Below the pieces are notes generated by a model, which saw nothing but the letters and a program-made list of their open reading frames with translations, was not told the origin of the DNA and searched no databases. Source: Thalassia testudinum (taxonomy: Eukaryota > Streptophyta > Magnoliopsida > Alismatales > Hydrocharitaceae). Taken from it: a stretch of DNA of 64,000 nucleotides. The position numbers were made by a program, and so were the translations under genes. Of this stretch, positions 56,143 through 64,000 are shown piece after piece. The DNA lies in NCBI GenBank assembly GCA_037157565.1, contig JAZHRO010000012.1:10566501-10630500 (forward strand). Direction: 5' to 3'. Every line of letters begins with the position of its first letter. The stretch's first letter is position 1.

Positions 56143-58281
56143 TAATCGCGAAAATACGCGGTTTGTTAATTAGGCAATTTAGTGTTGTTGCAATCCATAA
56201 ATCTGCTTTCTCTTTTAAATTTATAAGACCTAGATAGTGGGGTATCTAGGGTTGTCCAAGGAGGCAATATGTTTGCAAAATTCAGGCCTCTTGCTTGGAA
56301 ATAGAAATCACCTTTCTTTTTGGTCTTTTCAACTATATCATTTCTTTTAGAGTTTTGAAATAACGAGGGAAAACATGAGTTGTTGGCGAAAAGGTAAATA
56401 ACAACTATGATCACTAAGCTAACACCTAAGTGACAAGTAATTCCTCTTCCTAAGCTCACTCTAGGCACGTGGAGGCCTAGAGTAATTAGGGAGAGGGAGT
56501 GAAGAGTGCTAGAATCAAAGCAATAAAAAATGCAACTAAAAGAAATTTCAAAGAAGGCAACTAGATTAATGAGAAAGTGTTTTACAGAAAAACCTAGTAG
56601 ATGAATGCTTCTACTACTAGAGAATTGCAATAAATAAAATAAAACACAAGTCCTCCTGAATTGTTGGTGAAGAGGGGAAGCTCCTTGCTCCAAGCTTAGG
56701 GGCTCATAGGCTTGAAAAGGGCTCCTCCTTCTCCTTCCTTGAGATGCTCCTCCAAGGTGGAAGCTACCACCTTCAATGCTCTTCTTCAAGGGTTGGCGTG
56801 CACCACCCTTGCTCCTCCTTGCCTGGCCTTCCTCCTAGTGGTGGAGTGCTCCTCCTCCTTGGCGTGGCACAAGGGAGAAGAAATGGGGAGAAGAAGGCAC
56901 CAAGGGGGCAGGTGATGTGCCCCCTTAATCTTCTTCTCTACTCCTTCATCTTGGTCGTAGGTACAGGTGGATGTAGGTGGAAGTACACACTAATGGAGGA
57001 TGATCTAAAATGGTGGTAGGTGGTGGGTTTATATAGAGTAGGATGGGGGCTAAGGTGATGTTTGAAATGGAGGGCTAAGATGGGAAGATGGAGGTGGTTG
57101 GGGATCCTATGGCTAAGGGTAATTGGTGCCAACCCAAGGGGCACCTAGGTGGTGGTTATGGGTGGTGGCACCCCTTGAAGTTGGTGCCAAAATGGCTTCT
57201 AGAAGTGGGGCTTAGGTGGTGCCAAGTAGGGTTCTAGAAAGAGGGGTATGTGGATGGCTAAGATGGGTTATGTGGGTAGGTGTAGGGTGGATAAAGGGGC
57301 TGAAAGTTGGTGAAGAGGTGGCACCCAAATGAGTAGGGTGGAGCTAGCTTAAGTAGGCTTAGGTGGACTTGGAGTGGTAGGTTATGAAGGTGGAGTTAGG
57401 GTTAGGTTTTTGGTGCCATGGAGGTGGATGCTAGCTAAGCTAAGCTAGCTTAGCTAGCTATAGAGTAGAGGAATATGCATGTGGAGATTAGGGTTTGAGG
57501 AGAGGAGCTGAGGAGGAGAAGCCTGGAGCTGAACTGGAGCTGGCAGCTGCTGAAGAGGGTGGCATGGAGCTACTCTAGCTGGCTTAGCTTGCTAGTTCTT
57601 TGCTAATTGCTAAGCCAAGCTAAAGTAACCTGGCTTCTACCATAATGAGCTGAGGTGAGCTAGGTTTGGTTTTCTCGGGGTGGATCAAGCTGGTTGAGGC
57701 AACTAAGGGAGCTTAGCTCAACTAAGTTGAGCTAAGCTGAGTCCCCGAGAGCTGGACTTGAGCTTCCTGAGCTGGGATGAATTCATCTTCAGCTGGCTGG
57801 AGTTGAGTGGAGCTGGATGTAGTTGGATCTGAGCTGGGGTGAACTTCAGTCAACTTAGCTGAGTTGGCTAGAGCTCCTTGTGGACTTGTGGGAGCTGAGA
57901 TGAGCTAGACTCAACTAGGTTGAGCTAAGATGAACTCTCTTGAGCTGCCATTCAGCTGAGATTAGCTGAATGGAGCTGGGATGAGCTAACCCTAGTCCAA
58001 GTGAGCTAGGTTCCAGCTGTGGTGAGCTGGATAAAGCTGAGTTCTAGTTAGTCTGAGCTCCTCCTTCACCATTTTCCTTCTTGAGTGCTAGGGTTTTAGG
58101 GATCTGCATATCTATTCATCCCTAACACTCACAAAAACACATTAAAACAACAAAAGAAAATGCAATGCATGCCTAACCTAGTTAATGCCTAAATGCAGCC
58201 TAAAAACCTGTTTGCATAGTAAAATCTTAAGAGCTAGGTTTGTTTTAATGCACAAGAATGATGATAAACTGGAGTTTATCA
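56143..58281 (-). mobile_element. Solo LTR, family D, minus strand, inside a family A LTR
   Basis: A 2,139-bp unit between CACAC at 56138-56142 and 58282-58286. On its own strand it opens TGATAAACTCCAGTTTATCA, a 20-base palindrome, and ends CGCGATTA (TA for the usual CA). A TATA box (TATATAAA, minus) lies at 57035-57028. The host family A sequence (GGGTCCACAC, then TGACAAAAAC) rejoins perfectly when it is removed. The 207-residue minus frame at 56166-56789 shows no domain. Confidence 0.8.
57420..58060. repeat. Degenerate GAGCT/AGCTAAGCT repeats
   Basis: About 640 bases are dominated by AGCT-centred words (GAGCTGAGCT, AGCTAAGCTAAGCT, GAGCTGGGATGAGCT) in irregular order within the family D LTR. 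Each AGCT is self-complementary, so the stretch can fold in many ways. It lies in U3, upstream of the TATA box at 57035 on the minus strand. Confidence 0.75.
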
Positions 58282-58950
58282 CACACTGACAAAAACAGAG
58301 TTTCACACATGTTGAGGGTGAAAATAATACACAAAATCCTTATTATCAACCCTACTTAAATTGAAGAGATTCTGATTAAGATAAAATCAGTCCAAACCTC
58401 CTAAAATTCATAGAAAAATATTCTAAGAGGTTTGGTACCTTTGGTTTGACCATCTGAACCTATTTTGACCTAGAATAGTGTTTCAGATGAGAATTTCACC
58501 TAATTTGGGCTTCTATGCAAGTTATCCAGTCAACATGGTCAAAACTTAAATCCAAGTTCACCATTAGATTACTTGGATCCAAATTAGGTTAACAGCAAAA
58601 TTTGGGCCCAATTAGAGTCCATCTTAACCTAATTTGCAATTCAATCCCTAAGACCTCTATTTCTAACAATCAACCCCCTAACTTTTAAGTTATTTACAAA
58701 AATCCCCCTAGATTTATCATCTCCTTCACATTTATACCCCTACCTCCATTGAAGGTGTGAACCCACCTTCAGTGAGATTTGAGGGAGGATTCCTCCCTCA
58801 AATCAAGACCAAATCCCTCCAAACTTTGAGGGATTGATCTTGAGAGGTTTCTTAATCCAATGAACCAGATCTTGGGTCCTAATTTGGACCCAAGAGCTCA
58901 GGAAAGCTCAAGAATTCAAGGAAAATTTTTGCCTAAAATCACGACGCAAT

Positions 58951-60625
58951 TGATTGCACAGCAATCATGCAACCTAAATCACCTGAATTAAGTTAGATTC
59001 TAGCATAACTTAGGAACAATGCATGCATAAGTGTTGTAATTCACATAATAGTTAGTTTGTTAGCTACATAATAATATTATCATTATGCACTAAAAGAGAG
59101 GTGAAATTAATTGTAGATGATTCGAGAATGTGAATGACAGATCAGACCATACATATCTAATTAGGATGACAACGGGAGTCCAACACTTTCAAAATCGTCT
59201 TGATTAGACATCCATAGCATCACGTGCAGCCCATAGAAGATTAGAAGACAAGGAGCAAAAGGATAGAAATCCATACCTCAGATGCCAAATCTGACCGCAC
59301 GGATGGATCCAGATCAACGATCGCAGTGCAACGGTGCAAACATCATCTCAATTGGAGGCCTACAGCACCGTCTACAAAGCAAGAAAGATGGATGGCCACG
59401 ATGGTGCCATGTGGCACCATCGCAGCCACCCTTGCGGCACGTCCAACCTCTGAAAGAAGAAACAAGGACCATTGGATTGTCATCCAATGGCTTCAAAGAA
59501 GCCATGTCGCCTGCCTCACTGCAGTTCAACAAAAGGAAGGTTACTCTCAGCTGTTGGATTTCCATTGAACAACCGAGAGCAGCCGAGCATCGAATAAGAA
59601 ACTCGCCCATCTGCGGACTCAGCACAACAGAGAGTGCGCTCAACCGCAAGTGCGAGGTGTGGGTTCAAGATGCACTCAGAACTAAAATTAGAAAGCCGGT
59701 GGGAGCGCACGCGATTGGCTGTTGGATGGTGATCAGAGGGTGCTGAAGCGGCTGCGTGGCGCAACTAGAGGCTTCCGCAGCTACACGCAAGAATGAACGT
59801 GTGTGCCACCTGCGATCTCACGTGCTCTCTTCAATGAAGGCGGTGCAGGCGCGAGTTAAGCAATCAGACGACTGATGTTAATGTCGTGCAATTTGAATGT
59901 GCAGCCATGTGAGAGGAGAGAGAAAAGCGCAGCGGTGTTGGAGCGGGCAAGCAGGAGCATCCGATGGTGATCCAAGGCATGAGAGGCTGCCACATGTCAC
60001 CACCAGAATAAATCTGAGCGTAGATGATGCAAATGAGGTTGTTTTGAGGCCAAATCAGAGTCGTTGATCTCCCGATTGACGGATTTGATTGGCTTAGAGT
60101 TGTTGCATAGTTTTAAGGGCTAAAATGCCCTCTTTGCCCCTCATCAAAGCTATAAAAGAAGACCAAGGCCCCCCTGTTGAACAGCTCTTCCACCGGAACT
60201 CCCACCAGATATAACTCCAGCCTCTCTCCCTCTCTGCAACTCCTCTCCTGACTTCCTCCCGGTTCTCTGGATCTGAAGTGCTGCTGCACTTCCCATAAGA
60301 ATCCCACAAGCGGCATTGTCGTCATCATCTATCTCTCTCTCTCTATTTCTCTATCTCTATTTAGCATAATGATTCTAGTTTAAAAACTATTTTCAAATAG
60401 TAATAAAATTCTGTTTATCTGGATATCTAATGCCTATATATATACATATATAAATATATAAATTTTGTTTAAAACAACCTTCTGAAAAGCTTTCGTATAA
60501 AATTATGTTTTGCCTCCTTACGAACGACTCGATACTCACCGAAACTTTATAAACATTATTTGTTTCATCGTGATTCTCAACTACAACGATAGCTATAATC
60601 TTTTAACGCGTATCGCGATTGAACA
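58951..60625 (+). repeat. 5' LTR of element 5 (family C)
   Basis: Opens TGATTGCACAGCAATCA (58951-58967) and ends GATTGAACA just before the primer site. It has a CT-rich run (60325-60360), an AT-rich region with TATATATA near 60435, and the U5 box GCCTCCTTACGAACGACTCG near 60512-60531. A plus frame of 154 residues (59282-59746) and several overlapping ones exist in its GC-rich part, without any domain. Confidence 0.8.
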
Positions 60626-60627
60626 AG

Positions 60628-60654
60628 TTGGTACTACTACCGGGGAGGCAACGG
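60628..60654 (+). other. Primer-binding site of element 5
   Basis: TTGGTACTACTACCGGGGAGG starts two bases after the LTR. It is a decayed tRNA-Asp-type site (compare TGGTGCCGTTGCTGGGGA in element 1). Confidence 0.65.
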
Positions 60655-62323
60655 AAATTTTTAAAAGCTTTTCTTGTAAAAGTGCTTATGTGAGATTCTA
60701 ACTGGCTATTTTTAATTACGCAGGAATCACAAAATTGCAGGAAGATACATGCAACAAAGAAAAAAAATGGGTGTGAATCTCAGGTAAGTACTTGTATCTT
60801 AGATTAGTTTAGATTTTGAAAAAAGAAAATAAAAAAAAGGTGTTTTTATTGAATCTTAGGATTAGTTAGCATTTTCCTATTTTTTGAAATAAAAAAATCT
60901 CTCTTGGTGATTTTTCATGCTGAAAAAAACTTTCATATTAAAAATTCAATTCCTGAAAATCCGCACGTCTAAAAATTCTAAAATTTTTACTAACATGGAT
61001 TTTAAAGTCAAGAATGACATATTGAAACTTTGCTTAAATCTGAGTTATAGAAAAATTCTAAAAATTCACGTACTAAACTATTATCAATTCGATTATTGTT
61101 CTTGATTTTTCAGAGTTCAAAATATTATAGGAATTTTTATAAAATTCTGATTGACTTTAAATTTATGGTATTGAATTTTTGTTGAAATCAAGAATTTAGG
61201 AAAAATTTTAAAAAAATATTTCTTACACGTTTGGTTGCATGGATTATTAAATCACTAAGGGTCAAAACAGACTTCAAAACCCCTAGTACAGTTTAAATCT
61301 GAAAAAAATAGAAGAGGAGCATTAAAATTCTTGAAAAAATATTTTCTGAGTGCCTAGTTAGTGGTGAAATAGGTCCAATTGATTGCATTGCTTGGGTGGC
61401 ACCACTTTCCTGAATTTGGACTTAAAAGGACCATCTAGCACTATCTACGCTTAGGGCTTCACATTAAGGGTAGAGCACACCTGCATTTCCATTCATAAAG
61501 GAAATTTATCAAATAATTGGGAATTGCAAAACTCTTGTATGCCTCATCAAAACCCTTGATTGAAGATATTAACTCAAGTGAACCCTAAAACTGACTAATA
61601 CAAGCATTTGAACATTAAAATTCACTTCATCATAAAAAAATTGGTTATGAGTCCCTTGCCTGTGCACTACACACTTTGAAAATCAATCTTAAGTGAAACA
61701 CCCCCCTAACGCCAATCATATTCCAAAAGCACATCAAGCCTAAGCCTAAAACTGAGCAGACTTGCCCTAGGTAAGACTAATCTTCATGGGGACTTGAAAT
61801 TAGATTGGGATAAGGTCAAGGCTTTGTCTACTTGGACCAACTAGTGACAAGAAAGGTCGGTGTGGTAACCACGTTAACCCTTAGTGGTGTCTCACCGTGC
61901 GGGATATCCTAGGGGATCCCACCCTTCTGGCCAGCCAAGTAATTCAAGGGTTGACTTAACCTAGTCATGTTTTGGGGAACTAGGATTAGGTCTTTTTAGG
62001 GTTTACACTGTAAGGATTATTTTGATTGCTTGCATTAAAAGGGTGGGGTATTCTCTCGACTGTCTTCTCCCTCTCATCTATGGACATTCTTCTGATGCAT
62101 GCAAGGTAGAAGATCTCTACATCCTGATTTGCTACCACCTTTAGAAAGAAATCCTAGGAGAAGACCTAATTGTCTAGAATCTGAATTTGAACCCTCTTCA
62201 ATGGCTAGTCACCATGAGGAAGATGAGATCGAAGAGGAGGAATAAAATCTAGATCCAATGACTCTTCTACAAAGGTAAATCACTAAGCAAAGCCAGCATC
62301 ATGACAGACAAATAGAGGTCATA
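60655..62323 (+). other. Leader of element 5
   Basis: About 1.7 kb of AT-rich untranslated leader without a supported frame. Later parts (61340-61930: GGGTGGCACCACTTTCCTG, CCCTAAAACTGAC, GTCTCACCGTGCGGGATATCC) resemble in order, but on the other strand, the leaders of elements 1 and 2. Confidence 0.5.
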
Positions 62324-64000
62324 GTGCAAGCCATTACTCGACTACAAAATGGAAGAGTAGACTGGCCTCTCCGTGACTTTTACAATCCTCCTGAAGCCCA
62401 ACCTGAACCTTTTGTCAAGGTACCTCAGGATGGGGATGATTTTGAACTCAAACCACAGATCATCAATCTGATTCTTTACTTCCATGGTCGTGAGTCTAAT
62501 GACCCCTTCCACCACCTTGAAGAACTTCTACACATAGGAAGGACCTTTGGCCCTAGGAACTTGAATGAAGGTACCTTAATGATGAAAATGTTCCCATTCT
62601 CCTTAAAAGATAAAGCTACTCATTGGTTGAGGACTATTGGTAGACCAATCCTAACATGGGAAGATTTAAGAAGCACATTCCTAAAAAAAATTCTTTTACG
62701 TAGGAAAAACTGATGCCCTTAGATGTGCCATTACAACCTTTAAGCAAAACCCTAGGGAATAACTACATGAGGCTTGGGAGAGATTTAATGATTTGACTAG
62801 GAAATGCCCTCATCATGGGATTCTGAAGTGGCACATGGCCCATATTTTCTATTATGGGTTAAGTGACAATCTGAATAATTTTGTTGATGTAGCATGTGGG
62901 GGCAATTTCCTAAGCAAAGATGCTGAGAGAGCCTTTCAATTATTTGAGAATATGAGTGAATTTCCTCAACAATGCCTCAATGTCTACCTTTAACAGAGCA
63001 AATCAACCAAGGAGTGGAGTTTATAAAGTTAAGGATAATTCAAACTCGGTTGATTTAGAGTTAATTGCATAATGATTGGACAAGGTGGAACTCGTGGGAA
63101 AGAACGTAGAGAGTTTGGATAAGAAACTAGACAAACTTTTGAAGGGTAGGAGTTCCTTAGGTACACATTCCAGAATAGATCCTATGCTTACCCAAGGAGT
63201 TCCTATGTCAACCTACACCCAACTCCCCAACCCCTTAGGTCATGAAACGATACACAATATTAATGACTTGACCATGGCTCCACCTATGAGCCAACTCTAC
63301 TTGGACCCATCTCTTTTTGGGTACCAAGGAGGGACCTTGATGCCCTTAAATTCTAAACTAGGCATCCCAATGCCTAGTTATCTTGAGGATGTGAATGCAC
63401 TCCAGGGTTACATTAGAAATGATCCCTATTCAAACACTTACAACCCTGGATGGCGCAACCATCCTAACTTTGCTTGGTCAAGTTAGAAACCCGCCTAAGG
63501 TCCTAACTTGACTAAGCTAAACACTTATGGGCAACCCAGTAGGTACACACAACCACGCACATATCAGCCACAACCTACTCAGGAAAACCTGCCCTCTAAT
63601 CTGAGTCTGGTCCTCAAGGAAATGCAAGAAATGAATCTAAGGCATAAGGAAGAAATAAATCAATTGAGGACAAAATTGACGGGACGACTAGACCAGCTAG
63701 TTGATGCTAGACAACATGGGATGTTCCCATCCCAACCCATCCCCAACCTAAGGAACTTCAATAGGGTTAACCAGCACAACACACGAGAGCAACAGGCACA
63801 TATAGTTTGACTTGCTCCCCAGCACCCACCTGGTTTTGTTAACCCAAACCCAACCCAGGCTCAGCCTATCTTGACAAACCCACCTCACCCTTCTAACCCT
63901 AATGCCTATGCTTGTGTTGTCACTTTAAGAAGTGGGAAACAAATCTAAGATCCTTATCCTTCTACATCGAAATCTTACCAAGATCTTGAGGAGCCTGAAT
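62324..64000 (+). pseudogene. Athila/Tat gag of element 5, frameshifted, incomplete
   Basis: The frame at 62324-62713 holds the capsid region (DPFHHLEELLHIGRTFGP, MFPFSLKDKATHWLRTI, TWEDLRSTFLKK). After a shift near 62690 it continues as EAWERFNDLTRKCPHHG and FYYGLSDNLNNFVDVACGG, with one TAA near 62760. 63076-63486 ends with DPYSNTYNPGWRNHPNF, the Athila/Tat signature. 63508-63810 carries a coiled-coil-like stretch (LVLKEMQEMNLRHKEEINQL), and near 63925 the frame reads VVTLRSGKQ, the usual end of gag. At least four stops or shifts are present. Confidence 0.85.

Larger units (their letters stand above)
55903..58950 (+). mobile_element. Family A LTR, plus strand, truncated by two later insertions
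   Basis: It starts TGATGGTAACTCCATCA at 55903, after CGTAA, within the CACTA transposase frame. Family A sequence runs to 56142, is interrupted by the family D LTR, and resumes at 58287-58950 with TCCTCCCTCAAATC and GAGCTCAGG words. It stops where element 5 entered at 58951, so its right part and target duplication lie beyond the window. Confidence 0.8.
58951..64000 (+). mobile_element. Element 5: Athila/Tat-like gypsy, 5' half, runs off the edge
   Basis: A plus-strand element starting after GCAAT (58946-58950). The 5' LTR is 58951-60625 (family C), primer site from 60628, leader to about 62300, and gag from 62324 to the window end. The rest lies outside. It is the last insertion in the stack at this place, entering the family A LTR. 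Confidence 0.85.

Noticed and set aside
56166..56789. 207-residue minus frame with apparent hydrophobic segments
   Set aside because: It lies wholly inside the family D LTR and ends at its edge; no family match and no start context.
59282..59746. 154-residue plus frame
   Set aside because: It sits in the 5' LTR of element 5 and overlaps frames on both strands; likely chance in GC-rich DNA.

Overview
The window is plant nuclear DNA made almost entirely of nested transposable elements. The families all point to a land plant with a repeat-rich genome: Ty3/gypsy elements of the Tat/Athila type (tRNA-Asp-like primer site, gag with the SNTYNPGWRNHPNF-type signature), a Ty1/copia element with a Met-tRNA primer site, a CACTA transposon with a TNP2-like transposase, and a poly(A)-binding-protein gene relic with plant-type introns. 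I cannot name the species. No intact host gene is visible; every coding region found is a transposon protein or a decayed fragment. In the entries, LTR families are called A to F for convenience.

Layout. 1-14820: an old chromovirus-like gypsy pol relic on the plus strand. It is cut at 2687-5253 by a solo LTR of family A and at 5450-14114 by a second family A LTR. That second LTR holds a solo LTR of family B (5680-13150), which in turn holds a deleted copia element (6722-10034). A further solo LTR (family E, 170-1861) sits in the tail of an LTR that runs off the left edge. 14821-22107: the least element-dense stretch, with a 307-bp tandem duplication, low-complexity CT/CG-rich DNA, a possible MITE and a broken poly(A)-binding-protein gene. 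22108-55902: a CACTA transposon. Its left terminus is at 22108, a TNPA-like relic is on the minus strand and the TNP2-like transposase is on the plus strand. Two minus-strand Tat/Athila-like elements have split the transposase gene into three pieces: element 1 (25822-41871) and element 2 (42694-55410). Both junctions read through in the transposase frame and carry 5-bp target duplications. 55903-64000: another family A LTR entered the transposase gene. A solo LTR of family D (56143-58281) entered that LTR, and then a plus-strand Athila-like element (element 5) entered at 58951 and runs off the right edge.

The nesting order is readable because almost every insertion keeps a 5-bp target duplication: CCTAC, GTCTT, ACTCG, CAGCC/CAACC, ATCCA, GTTTG, GGATG, TGGAC and CACAC. 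Elements 1 and 2 lack reverse transcriptase and integrase. Element 1 keeps gag and protease, while element 2 has an unrecognised acidic ORF in their place, so both look like non-autonomous passengers of an Athila/Tat system.

The most unusual signals are regulatory. Seven family A LTR copies and the family B LTR carry a copy of the plant snRNA-gene upstream element (RTCCCACATCG) followed, after exactly 24 bases in every case, by a TATA-like box. In family A this is followed at a fixed place by a small hairpin with base-pair covariation. In addition, LTRs of families A, B, C and D all open with a 17-20-base palindrome of the form TGAT...ATCA.
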